From contig WLJH01000022.1 of NCBI GenBank assembly GCA_009701885.1, positions 1 to 64,000 of the forward strand: a DNA stretch of 64,000 bases. Reading direction: 5' to 3'. Made by a program: the position numbers and the translations under genes. A model generated the notes under the pieces. The model saw nothing but the letters and a program-made list of their open reading frames with translations, was not told where the DNA came from and made no database searches. Shown here piece by piece: positions 39,687 through 47,034 of the stretch (within the stretch, counting starts at the first letter, position 1; each line of letters begins with the position of its first letter). Source of the DNA: Actinomycetota bacterium (GTDB taxonomy: Bacteria; Actinomycetota; Actinomycetes; Propionibacteriales; Nocardioidaceae).

Positions 39687-40334
39687 ATGGTGACATGCAT
39701 GACCGACGATGTCGACCCCACTCCCCTGGAAGCGATCAAGGGCCTGCAGGCGTACGAACACGCGGTGACGAGGTATCGCAGCGGCGCGGCGCTTGAAGCG
39801 CTCACTGGCATCAAGACCGTCACTGAAGGAATCGACACCCTCGCGCACGCAGCAGTCGCCCTGGCCCGGCGCCAGGGCGCGAGCTGGGGCGTGATCGGCG
39901 ACGCGCTCGGGGTCTCGCGCCAGAACGCCCAGTCTCGGTTCGGGCAGAGCGCCGCGAACGCAGATCCTCCGGCTGGCTCGGTTCCGCCGGCCGAGCTCGT
40001 CGATGACGAGCTGCTGCTGGTACCGGACTACCCCGGCGCGACCAAAGGCCAGAAGTACCCGGTCAAGGTCTGGGACCTCGCAGACGGTGACCGGGTGGCC
40101 ATCGTGTCCGACGTGTGGGGCAACACCTCGCTGATGAACGCCTCAGAGCGGATCTGGCGAACCATCCACGAGCGCTGGCCCAACAGCCATGTCCTGGAGC
40201 GGTGGCCGGCCGACGACACGATCACCGGCACGCCAGGCGCGGGAGGCCGCTACGCCTGGTCGACCGGCAATGGCGGCAACATCGCCGCGGACCTCGACGA
40301 CCTCGCGCGTCGCGGCCTCGACCTAAGGATCTGA
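39687..40334 (+). CDS. Hypothetical protein with HTH-like segment
   Basis: A 215-residue protein. The start is uncertain: ATG 39687 has AGGA ten bases upstream, while ATG 39699 and GTG 39651 are alternatives. Residues ~60-85 (LARRQGASWGVIGDALGVSR, then QNAQSRFG) form a helix-turn-helix of the kind seen in small regulators. The C-terminal part (YPVKVWDLADGDRVAIVSDV; ERIWRTIHERWPNSHVLERW) is an unrecognised alpha/beta region. It is divergent from the RES-Xre pair, with an AT-richer intergenic zone between. Confidence 0.65.
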   Translation: MVTCMTDDVDPTPLEAIKGLQAYEHAVTRYRSGAALEALTGIKTVTEGIDTLAHAAVALARRQGASWGVIGDALGVSRQNAQSRFGQSAANADPPAGSVPPAELVDDELLLVPDYPGATKGQKYPVKVWDLADGDRVAIVSDVWGNTSLMNASERIWRTIHERWPNSHVLERWPADDTITGTPGAGGRYAWSTGNGGNIAADLDDLARRGLDLRI

Positions 40335-40339
40335 ACCGA

Positions 40340-40567
40340 ATGTTCGATGGAGCCCTCTTCCTCGGGGCGCTGGCCCTGCTGGTGTGGACCCAGTTGCGCG
40401 TGATCGCGCGACGCGAGCACCTCGATGCGCGCTGGAGTTGGACGTTGCTGGGTCGGGACGTGCCGGCAGGAGAGGGCGAGATCTCGCACCGTGCCGTCTA
40501 CACGGTCCTGATGTACGGGTGCGCCGCGGCTGCGGCCCTTCTCGTGTTCGGCTCGGTGGCGGCGTGA
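40340..40567 (+). CDS. 75-residue membrane protein
   Basis: Two hydrophobic helices (about residues 4-18 and 52-73) flank a charged loop (RVIARREHLDARWSWTLLGR). ATG 40340 follows AAGGATCTGAACCGA. It is probably an inner-membrane protein, co-transcribed with the preceding gene (five bases apart). No family recognised. Confidence 0.6.
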   Translation: MFDGALFLGALALLVWTQLRVIARREHLDARWSWTLLGRDVPAGEGEISHRAVYTVLMYGCAAAAALLVFGSVAA

Positions 40568-40851
40568 GTCAGCGACGGAGCCGGCCTGCCGCAAGGCATG
40601 GTCTCCGGCAGAGTCTCCGCGGCCTCGACAATGGCACGCGCCACGATCTCCGCCAGGTCAGCCGGCGCGTAGTCGAGGGCGGTGCGCGGCGTAACCCGCA
40701 TCAGCTCCGCCCCGGTGTCGACGCGGTTGCGCAGGATCTGGTCGACGACCTCGCTCTCGAGCACCACGCCGCGCTCCCGCAGCTGCTCCTCCACCCCGTG
40801 AGCGAGCGCGGCGAAACGCACGGTTCGTCTGGTCAAGGGCGCGGCCCTCAC
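40498..40851 (-). CDS. Hypothetical protein, convergent with 40340 gene
   Basis: A 117-residue protein (RRTVRFAALAHGVEEQLRER; GVVLESEVVDQILRNRVDTG; LDYAPADLAEIVARAIVEAA). The composition is coherent and helical, with a disordered tail. It overlaps the convergent 40340 gene by 70 bases, so the C-terminus may be mis-extended. There is no clear ribosome-binding site. A tentative gene. Confidence 0.4.
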   Translation of the reverse strand: MRAAPLTRRTVRFAALAHGVEEQLRERGVVLESEVVDQILRNRVDTGAELMRVTPRTALDYAPADLAEIVARAIVEAAETLPETMPCGRPAPSLTHAATEPNTRRAAAAAHPYIRTV

Positions 40852-40976
40852 CCTAGGAGCACCAAGAGCCCGACCGCAGGCGAACGGACCGAACCAGGCT
40901 GTGGAAACCGGGTGCTGTGTCGGCGGTGTGGGTCAGACTGCTGTATGCACGCCACGACGGCTCCGAGGAGAGCGCG

Positions 40977-42011
40977 ATGACCAAGGACGGCACCACCGCC
41001 CCGGCGCAGGACTACCACGCCGCCTACCAGGCGAAGCTGGCCGAAGCGATCCGCGCGCTCACCGACGCCGCCCGTCTTCCCCGGCCCCGGCTGCGCCGCA
41101 CCGAGGACGGCCACTGGGTCGAGGACACCCTGGCATCTCCCGACCAGACCGACTGGGCCGAGTTCGTCACCCTCGCGCTCGCCGGCGCGGCCGCCAACCT
41201 TGGCGGCATCGACGCCATCCTTAACGGACGCTCCGGCTCCTGGGAGGCCGAAGGCGTCCGCCAGCTGCTCTTCTCCACCGTCGGCGCCGACGAGGCGCAG
41301 CTGTGGGAGCACCGCACCGAGCCGCTCGAGATCACTCTCTACGTCGACGAGCTGGTGGCCGACCGTGCCTACGAGGCCGTGGAGCAGTACGACGCCGCCG
41401 AGGCCGAGATCAACCGCCGCGTCGACGTCGCAGCGGCCGACAGCGGCATCGACAAGGAGCGCTACCTGTGGGCCTACGACCGGACCGAATCCGGAGACTT
41501 CGTCCCCCGTGACCCCCAGGCACCCGCGTGGTCATGGGACGCCTGGCGCGCAGGGCTGGCCCCGGGCAACCCTGCGGATCTCAACGCGGCGCTCGAGGAG
41601 AGCCTGCGGACGGGGGTAGGCCTGTTCAGCGGCCGCCACGATGTGACGTCCGCGTACATCGCCAAGACGCCCGAGCTTGGTGCAAAGTACGACCGCCTGG
41701 TGGCAGAGCACGAGGACCGCGTCGCGTCGATCGCCAAGCTCGAGGAGCAGTTGCAGCTGCAGCGGATGCGGGAGTGGACCGCCTACGGTGAGGCGCTCAA
41801 GGCGCGCATCGAAACGATGGCGGCCGCGGCGCCCGGGCTCACCGTGCCGGTGAACGTGACGGTCGACGTCGAGACCTATCGGATGGACGCCACCCGCCGG
41901 GAGGGCTTCTGGAACTCCTTGGAGAGCCGCCTGGTCGACGCCGCGGTGCTGGACACCCCGACCCCTGCCGACCTGCCTGGTACTCCCCTCGAGCGCCTCG
42001 AGCAGCAGTGA
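40977..42011 (+). CDS. Hypothetical protein
   Basis: A 344-residue acidic, soluble protein (MTKDGTTAPAQDYHAAYQAK; GHWVEDTLASPDQTDWAEFV; ELVADRAYEAVEQYDAAEAE; a C-terminal coiled-coil KLEEQLQLQRMREWTAYGEA). ATG 40977 follows GAGGAGAGCGCG. The family is not recognised; it may be structural or regulatory. It is coupled to the following 72-residue gene by a GTGA overlap. Confidence 0.75.
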   Translation: MTKDGTTAPAQDYHAAYQAKLAEAIRALTDAARLPRPRLRRTEDGHWVEDTLASPDQTDWAEFVTLALAGAAANLGGIDAILNGRSGSWEAEGVRQLLFSTVGADEAQLWEHRTEPLEITLYVDELVADRAYEAVEQYDAAEAEINRRVDVAAADSGIDKERYLWAYDRTESGDFVPRDPQAPAWSWDAWRAGLAPGNPADLNAALEESLRTGVGLFSGRHDVTSAYIAKTPELGAKYDRLVAEHEDRVASIAKLEEQLQLQRMREWTAYGEALKARIETMAAAAPGLTVPVNVTVDVETYRMDATRREGFWNSLESRLVDAAVLDTPTPADLPGTPLERLEQQ

Positions 42012-42226
42012 CCGCTCCAGGCGACACTCCTGCCCCGGTCACGCTGTACGCCACGGTGCAGGAGATCCCGCCAGACCACCGCGGCGGCTACACGCTCGGT
42101 CGAGACGAGCTGGTCGTCGAGGACGTCGACTACGACCAGGCGCTGGCGGCCGCGCGCCGCCGCGTCCCCGAGGGGTGGCGGATCATCGCGCTGCGGGTCG
42201 AGCGCGAGCCAGTCGCCGCGACTTGA
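42008..42226 (+). CDS. 72-residue hypothetical protein
   Basis: A GTG start overlaps the previous stop (GTGA). It is a small alpha/beta protein (VTLYATVQEIPPDHRGGYTL; ALAAARRRVPEGWRIIALRV). The AAARRRVPEGWRI pattern recurs in short actinobacterial proteins of unknown role. It ends just before regulon copy 6. Confidence 0.65.
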   Translation: MTAPGDTPAPVTLYATVQEIPPDHRGGYTLGRDELVVEDVDYDQALAAARRRVPEGWRIIALRVEREPVAAT

Positions 42227-42257
42227 TCGCTCGGTGGCCTCCTGCGCACCTAGGTGA
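42224..42257 (+). promoter_or_regulatory. Bipartite regulon element, copy 6
   Basis: TGATCG at 42224-42229 (the TGA is also the previous stop codon), 18 bases, ACCTAGGTGA at 42248-42257. ATG at 42278. Confidence 0.8.
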
Positions 42258-42277
42258 CCAGGAAGCGAGGTGGACCC

Positions 42278-42622
42278 ATGAGCACTTCCCCAGCCGAGAA
42301 CCCGGTCCCCGGAGTCGTCACCTTCACCGCCCGCGGCAACGCCGCCCTCGACCAGCTGGCCGAGGATCTGGTGGCCGAGTGCGACGGCTCCCCAGCGAGC
42401 ATCGCCGATCTCCTCGAGCGGGTGTTGGAAGCCGACATCGAGGACCTGGCCGAAACTCTCAGTTCGGCGGCCCAGCCGGACCCCGATCTACCTGACCGCG
42501 ACGTCGGCGAGGTAGGTCCGGCCGCGGAGGGCCCTGACGAGGCGGCCCGTCGACGTCTCGGGGCGCGCATGCCAGGCGCTTCCGGGGCCCCGCGGACACG
42601 CAGTTTCGACGTCGGCAGGTGA
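42278..42622 (+). CDS. Small hypothetical protein, regulon member
   Basis: A 114-residue acidic protein (MSTSPAENPVPGVVTFTARG; AALDQLAEDLVAECDGSPAS; IADLLERVLEADIEDLAETL), helical in the first 75 residues and disordered after. GAGGTGGACCC precedes the ATG. It is the only gene behind regulon copy 6, which argues that it is a real, regulated product even though no family is recognised. Confidence 0.7.
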   Translation: MSTSPAENPVPGVVTFTARGNAALDQLAEDLVAECDGSPASIADLLERVLEADIEDLAETLSSAAQPDPDLPDRDVGEVGPAAEGPDEAARRRLGARMPGASGAPRTRSFDVGR

Positions 42623-42740
42623 TCCCCCTCCATACACTTCGTTACACAAGGCCGCTATGTATGGGAGACAGCCTGGCTGCCGGGCGCCGATGGCGTGAAC
42701 TGCCGCCGGCCTCCGATCCCGGCCGGGACACCCCTCGCCG

Positions 42741-42965
42741 CTAAAGCTGCCGGCGAGCCTGCCGCCGCAGGACGGCCTCGAGATCGGCGACGCCCTCGCC
42801 CAGCGGCATCGGGGGCGCGACGTCTGCCAGGTCGTCGAGCAGCTCGTCGACGTCGCCATTCTCCAGCTGCGGTGCGCTGTAGGCGTTCCACTCCCCGACC
42901 GCGGCCGCGAGCCGACGGTAGGCCTCGACGTCGGCCGGAGCGTTGAACCACGCGGCCGCCGCCAT
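42741..42965 (-). CDS. Small hypothetical protein, minus strand
   Basis: 74 residues from ATG 42965 (MAAAAWFNAPADVEAYRRLA; GEWNAYSAPQLENGDVDELL; DDLADVAPPMPLGEGVADLE). The C-terminal half has coherent codon use and a helical pattern. The frame is open upstream to 43157 but becomes low-complexity. There is no ribosome-binding site. Tentative. Confidence 0.45.
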   Translation of the reverse strand: MAAAAWFNAPADVEAYRRLAAAVGEWNAYSAPQLENGDVDELLDDLADVAPPMPLGEGVADLEAVLRRQARRQL

Positions 42966-43143
42966 GGCCACGCGTCGCGAGCAAGGCCGCCTGGTCGTCC
43001 ACGGCCGATCAGTCTCCCGCCCGGAAGCGACGGAGGGAACCCCTGCGGCCATCCACAGGCCGCGGGCAGCGTCCGCGCGGCCGACGGCGAGATCCGCGAG
43101 ACTCAACGCCAACGAGACCTCCCCCGGCAGGAAGGGCGCCCTG

Positions 43144-43554
43144 GTGGACGACAACAACGACGAACTCGAGGCGAGCGGGCACGCGACGGCGGCCCGCGAA
43201 CACGTCTACGGCTTCAACCGCGCCACGATGTGGGAGCGCGACCAGATCCCGGCCGAGACCTCGGATGAGCTCGCGGAGTTCGCCGACCTCGCGGCCGCGC
43301 TCCCCCAGGCGTTCTCGCAGCTGTCGAGCACGCTCGAGCGGGCACTGGCCGACCAGGTGCTCAGCATGGATGCGATGACCGACGAATCCGACCCCGCCAT
43401 GGCGATCGGCGTCGCGCGGCTCCACCTGGAGGAGGCCCGCGGCCTGGCGGTCGACCTCCACAAGCACCTCAACGCCGCCCGCAACGCCACCGCGCACATC
43501 ATCAGCCAGGGCGTCGACGACGGGCAGGAGTCGAGACCCTGGGACCAGCCCTGA
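43144..43554 (+). CDS. Helical hypothetical protein
   Basis: 136 residues from GTG 43144, behind AGGAAGGGCGCCCTG. Mostly helical (AFSQLSSTLERALADQVLSM; AIGVARLHLEEARGLAVDLH; KHLNAARNATAHIISQGVDD), like a short antiparallel bundle. A similar helical-bundle style is seen in the 43817 gene. The in-frame stretch upstream to 42943 is low-complexity and not favoured. Confidence 0.7.
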   Translation: MDDNNDELEASGHATAAREHVYGFNRATMWERDQIPAETSDELAEFADLAAALPQAFSQLSSTLERALADQVLSMDAMTDESDPAMAIGVARLHLEEARGLAVDLHKHLNAARNATAHIISQGVDDGQESRPWDQP

Positions 43555-43583
43555 CCGGTCGCGACGAGATTTCTCGCGCTCGG

Positions 43584-43617
43584 TGATCGCCCGAGCGGGC
43601 CGACCTTCCTTTGGTGA
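43584..43617 (+). promoter_or_regulatory. Bipartite regulon element, copy 7
   Basis: TGATCG at 43584-43589, 18 bases, CCTTTGGTGA at 43608-43617, the most divergent right half of the set. It precedes the GTG at 43653 and a five-gene operon that includes the DnaA-like protein. Confidence 0.7.
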
Positions 43618-43652
43618 CTGAGAGATGACCCCGGTCCACCAAGGAGCTGCCC

Positions 43653-43820
43653 GTGAGCACGCCCACCGATTCCCCCGCCGCCGCGGCCGACCGTGACCCG
43701 GTTCAGGAGGCCCGCGACCACCTCGAGCAGGCGCTGGCCGCGCTCGACCGGCTCCGCGACGTGCTGCCCGCTGCGAGCAGCACGCCCCCGCCCGACACGG
43801 GAGGCGGTGAGTCTGCGTGA
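43653..43820 (+). CDS. 55-residue hypothetical protein opening the DnaA-like operon
   Basis: From GTG 43653 behind AAGGAGCTGCCC: a disordered N-terminus, then EARDHLEQALAALDRLRDVL (a short coiled helix) and an Ala/Pro/Gly tail. It overlaps the next gene's GTG (GTGA at 43817-43820). It is probably an oligomerising or adaptor peptide; family unknown. Confidence 0.65.
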   Translation: MSTPTDSPAAAADRDPVQEARDHLEQALAALDRLRDVLPAASSTPPPDTGGGESA

Positions 43821-44530
43821 GGACCGACACCGCTCTGCAGGCCGCCGACGCCGTCTTCATGGCCGAGCAGGCCGTGGGACGTGCCCGGCGGGTCGTCGAC
43901 GAGCTGCACACCACGATCAACTCCGCGCTCCGGGTGCTCGATGACGCCGAGCTCGACTCGGCCAAGGCCCGGCTCAGCGACCGTGGTGACTACTACCTCG
44001 AGGCCGCCGGCGAGCACCTGAGCCGGCTGCAGCGGCGCTGCAGCGACAACGCCGAGCTGGCCGACGAGCTCACCGGACACCTGGAGCGGGCATCCCAGGC
44101 GATCGCGGACGCCCATGACCTCCTCCGGGATGCCGACACCTCCGATCCCGAAATCGCCAGTGAGGTTGCGCAGCTCAAGCCGCGCCTCGCGGTCGTGGGC
44201 GAGATGATCGACCTGGCCAAGCCGATGGCGCGCCTGACCGCCCAGCACGTCGACAGTGCCCAGCTGGCCGCTCAGCAGGTGACTCCGCCGTCGCTGCTGG
44301 AGCCGGTCACCCTCGAGCGGAGCATCGCGACCGCCGGCAAGGAGCTCGGCCGCGCCGATGAGGACGTGCGCCTGCTCGAGAACGTCGTCGACCACGCCGC
44401 GGCCAACGCCCGGCAGTCCGCCGGGATCGCCAGCGACATCACCGACAACGCCCGCCGGCGGATGGCCGAACAGGGCCGCGGCCAGGTGCCTCGCCAGGCG
44501 TCCCCGGCCGTCGCGTCGCCGGCGCGGTAG
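43817..44530 (+). CDS. Helical-bundle hypothetical protein
   Basis: A 237-residue all-helical protein (ADAVFMAEQAVGRARRVVDE; LHTTINSALRVLDDAELDSA; LRDADTSDPEIASEVAQLKP), reminiscent of long antiparallel coiled coils. The GTG overlaps the preceding stop. No membrane helix. It is co-transcribed with the DnaA-like protein; a structural or filament role is possible but unsupported. Confidence 0.7.
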   Translation: MRTDTALQAADAVFMAEQAVGRARRVVDELHTTINSALRVLDDAELDSAKARLSDRGDYYLEAAGEHLSRLQRRCSDNAELADELTGHLERASQAIADAHDLLRDADTSDPEIASEVAQLKPRLAVVGEMIDLAKPMARLTAQHVDSAQLAAQQVTPPSLLEPVTLERSIATAGKELGRADEDVRLLENVVDHAAANARQSAGIASDITDNARRRMAEQGRGQVPRQASPAVASPAR

Positions 44531-44545
44531 GCAGAGGGGACGGTC

Positions 44546-45484
44546 ATGGACCTCGACCAGGGAGGCCGCCAGCTGGCTGGCCTCATCCTCGATGCCGCCG
44601 GCCGCGGGCAGCATGACCAGGTCGCCGATCTGGTCGCGCCGCTGGACGCCGACCAGCTCCGGTCACTGGTGGCCGTCCTCGCCGTCCAGGTCGACCAGAC
44701 CCTGCCGGCGGCGCCGGCAACCGGCCCGGCAGCGGTGTGCGAGCTGGCCATCAACGCCGCCGCGCCGATGTTCGGCACCACCCCGGAGGCGATCCTGAGC
44801 GCCGAGCGCAGCCGTCCGGTCAGCGACGCGCGCGCCGTGGCCATGACCGCCGCCCGCGAGGTCGGCCTGTCCCTGCCGGCGATCGCTGAGCACTTCAACA
44901 AGGACCACGGCTCTGTGATCCACGCCGTGCGCCGCACTGCCGATCGTCCCCGGTTGGCCGACGCCGCGGCCCGGGTCACCGAGCACGTCAACGACCGCTA
45001 CACCGCCCGACTCCCCCGCCCCGAGGCCACCGTCGTCAGCCTCCACCAGGACCAGCCCGCGTCGACCTTTGAGCCCGATGGCCCGGTCGAGCATGCCGTC
45101 GTCGCGGCCGCCGAGGCCTTCGGCACCACCCCCGAGGTCCTCCTGGGCGCCGATCGGACCAGGACGGCCGCCGACGCCCGAGCGGTGGCCATGACCGCGG
45201 CCCGCATCCACGGGCACAGCCTGCCGACGATTGCGCGGCACTTCGAGCGCGACCACACGACCGTGCTCCATGCCACCCGGCGGATCGAGAAGACCCCGCC
45301 GCTGCGCGACCTGGCCGCGAAGATCGCCGCCGAGCTCCCCGAGGAGCCGGCCGGTGCCAGCACCGGCCCGGCCGACGTCGCCGAGCAGATCCCCGAGGCC
45401 GGCTACCGGTCTCCAGGCGCCCGGGCCCAGGAGCGCGCGGTTCCCGTCGCCGGCGAGCGTGCGCAGCTGAGGGTCGCCCGGTGA
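44546..45484 (+). CDS. Tandem DnaA domain-IV protein (two DnaA-box-binding domains, no ATPase)
   Basis: A 312-residue protein with two DnaA C-terminal (domain IV) modules. The first spans ~60-150, with SDARAVAMTAAREVGLSLPA and HFNKDHGSVIHAVRR. The second spans ~180-255, with ADARAVAMTAARIHGHSLPT and HFERDHTTVLHATRR. The second keeps the DHTTVLHA DnaA signature exactly; the first reads DHGSVIHA. There is no AAA+ domain III. Each domain IV normally recognises a 9-bp DnaA box, so this protein could bind paired boxes on the element or titrate host origin boxes. ATG 44546 follows AGAGGGGACGGTC. Its 3' end overlaps the SNase GTG. Confidence 0.85.
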   Translation: MDLDQGGRQLAGLILDAAGRGQHDQVADLVAPLDADQLRSLVAVLAVQVDQTLPAAPATGPAAVCELAINAAAPMFGTTPEAILSAERSRPVSDARAVAMTAAREVGLSLPAIAEHFNKDHGSVIHAVRRTADRPRLADAAARVTEHVNDRYTARLPRPEATVVSLHQDQPASTFEPDGPVEHAVVAAAEAFGTTPEVLLGADRTRTAADARAVAMTAARIHGHSLPTIARHFERDHTTVLHATRRIEKTPPLRDLAAKIAAELPEEPAGASTGPADVAEQIPEAGYRSPGARAQERAVPVAGERAQLRVAR

Positions 45485-46005
45485 AGGCCCTCATCGGCCT
45501 GGCCGCCGCGGCCGTCGCCGCGCTGACCGCCGGCGGGATCACCGCAGCCCTCCCTGGCACCCCCACGGGCGCCGACCCAGCCGAGGCCAAGACCACCCGG
45601 GTCAGGGTGACGGCCGTCGTCGACGGAGACACCCTGCGCGTTGAGGACCTGTCCGGCCGCCCGCTCGGCCGAGTCCGCCTGCTCGGCATCGACGCACCCG
45701 AAGTCGCCCACCCGCCGGCGCCGGCGGAGTGCTACGCCGACCAGGCAACCGGCCTGCTCGAGGACCTCGCGCCGGTCGGCAGCACCGTCCAGCTCGTCGC
45801 CGACAGCGGACAGCCCGACCGCGACCGATACGACCGCCTGCTGCGCTACGTCGACCACGACGACGTCGACGTAGCCCACGAGCTCCTGGACCGTGGCGCC
45901 GCACGCCGCTACGAGGCCGCCCAGGACCTCGCCCGGGAAGACTCCTACTCCGCGGCCGCCGACGACGCCCAGGAGGCCGACCGCGGCCTGTGGGGCACCT
46001 GCTGA
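45481..46005 (+). CDS. Secreted thermonuclease (SNase)-family protein
   Basis: A 174-residue protein with an N-terminal hydrophobic signal helix (residues 2-24) and a SNase fold: RVTAVVDGDTLRVED, VRLLGIDAPEVAHPP, DRDRYDRLLRYV, VDVAHELLDRGAARRY, ADRGLWGTC. The Arg/Glu-type catalytic context (VRLLGIDAPE, RYDR) is present. It should be a calcium-dependent extracytoplasmic nuclease. The GTG start overlaps the DnaA-like gene stop. A secreted nuclease within a regulon operon is unexpected unless it acts on envelope-associated DNA. Confidence 0.8.
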   Translation: MKALIGLAAAAVAALTAGGITAALPGTPTGADPAEAKTTRVRVTAVVDGDTLRVEDLSGRPLGRVRLLGIDAPEVAHPPAPAECYADQATGLLEDLAPVGSTVQLVADSGQPDRDRYDRLLRYVDHDDVDVAHELLDRGAARRYEAAQDLAREDSYSAAADDAQEADRGLWGTC

Positions 46006-46019
46006 GGGAGCGGTCCGGC

Positions 46020-46469
46020 ATGGACGATCAGTTGATGACGGCCGCCAAGACACTGGCCCGCTGGTGCTACGGCCGCGGCGTCGACGAGCGGATCCTCACC
46101 TGCGGTGACCAGCTGCTCAAGAAGGCCGTCGACCAGGCCATCGGCCGACCTGCGCCGGCGCACCTCGAGCACGCGCTGTGGCAGCAGACCGCCATGCTGC
46201 TGCGCCAGCGGCGCGACTGGGACCGCGACCACCGTGTCACTCCCCCGCCGGCCGCGGCGTGCCTTCCCTGCGCCGTGGCGGCCGAGCAGTGCCCCACCCA
46301 CGCCGGTCGACGTTGTCGCGCCTGTGGTGGCCAGCTGCACCGCATCGTCGTCGACGAGGGCTTCGACACCCATCCGTGCTGCGACCGCCCGGGCGCGACC
46401 GGTTCGCACACTGCCCTCGAGCACACGGCGCAGCTGCTGGGTGCCACGCTGCTGGCCCAGCCAGCCTGA
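46020..46469 (+). CDS. Hypothetical protein with Cys/His metal-binding region
   Basis: 149 residues from ATG 46020 (GGGAGCGGTCCGGC upstream). The N-terminal ~65 residues are helical (AAKTLARWCYGRGVDERILT). The C-terminal part has CLPCAVAAEQCPTH, RRCRACGGQLHR and HPCCDRPG, a likely zinc-binding array. It may be a nucleic-acid or protein-binding adaptor. Last gene of the copy-7 operon. Confidence 0.65.
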   Translation: MDDQLMTAAKTLARWCYGRGVDERILTCGDQLLKKAVDQAIGRPAPAHLEHALWQQTAMLLRQRRDWDRDHRVTPPPAAACLPCAVAAEQCPTHAGRRCRACGGQLHRIVVDEGFDTHPCCDRPGATGSHTALEHTAQLLGATLLAQPA

Positions 46470-46507
46470 GCCCCGGGCAACACACCTCCAAGGAGTTCGG
46501 CCGGCGG

Positions 46508-46541
46508 TGATCGCCCGGACCCTCGCCCCGCACATAGGTGA
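46508..46541 (+). promoter_or_regulatory. Bipartite regulon element, copy 8
   Basis: TGATCG at 46508-46513, 18 bases, ACATAGGTGA at 46532-46541. The downstream ATG is at 46594. Confidence 0.85.
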
Positions 46542-46593
46542 CCAGGAGGACCGGCGCAGCCGGTGCCGGTCCACGGGATCCATGGGAGTTCAG

Positions 46594-46824
46594 ATGAGTG
46601 ACGCCGCTCGCGAGGAAGCCGCGCTCGAGGAAGAGGCACGACAGCGCGCCGAGGAGATCAGGGCCAGCGAGGAGGCAGCCGCCCAGGCCGCGGCCGCCGA
46701 CACCGGCCCCTCCCCTGACGCCGAGATCGCGCAGGTTCACCGGTCCGGCCGCCAGCACGACCACACCGACACCGCCGCCTACCAGCGGCCCCAGCTCGGC
46801 CGCCGCCGCGGCCCGCGCCGGTAG
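46594..46824 (+). CDS. 76-residue acidic protein, regulon member
   Basis: ATG 46594 behind GGGAGTTCAG (an ATG at 46582 is the alternative). The first ~45 residues are a charged helix (REEAALEEEARQRAEEIRAS) and the rest is disordered and basic. Family unknown; directly behind regulon copy 8. Confidence 0.65.
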   Translation: MSDAAREEAALEEEARQRAEEIRASEEAAAQAAAADTGPSPDAEIAQVHRSGRQHDHTDTAAYQRPQLGRRRGPRR

Positions 46825-46833
46825 GAGGCCGCG

Positions 46834-46995
46834 ATGGCTACCGCACTCGCGCCGACCACCGGACCCTCGACCGTTCGCTGGGTCGACTGCTCGCACAAGC
46901 TGGGCTCGCTGCCGTGCATGAACCACAAGCCGCACGAGGGCGACGGCCGCGGCTGCGTGCATCACTCCACGTCGGGCTTCGCCGACGACGAGTAG
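46834..46995 (+). CDS. 53-residue Cys/His-rich protein
   Basis: MATALAPTTGPSTVRWVDCS then HKLGSLPCMNHKPHEGDGRG, CVHHSTSGFADDE. Three Cys and five His suggest a small zinc-binding fold. ATG 46834 follows GTAGGAGGCCGCG. Second gene of the copy-8 operon. No family recognised. Confidence 0.6.
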   Translation: MATALAPTTGPSTVRWVDCSHKLGSLPCMNHKPHEGDGRGCVHHSTSGFADDE

Positions 46996-47034
46996 CCCAC
47001 ATCGGTCCGCCGCGAGACCCGCCAGCGACCAGCC

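Noticed and set aside
42943-43143. N-terminal extension of the 43144 gene
   Set aside because: It is low-complexity, overlaps an opposite-strand frame, and the GTG at 43144 has a good ribosome-binding site.
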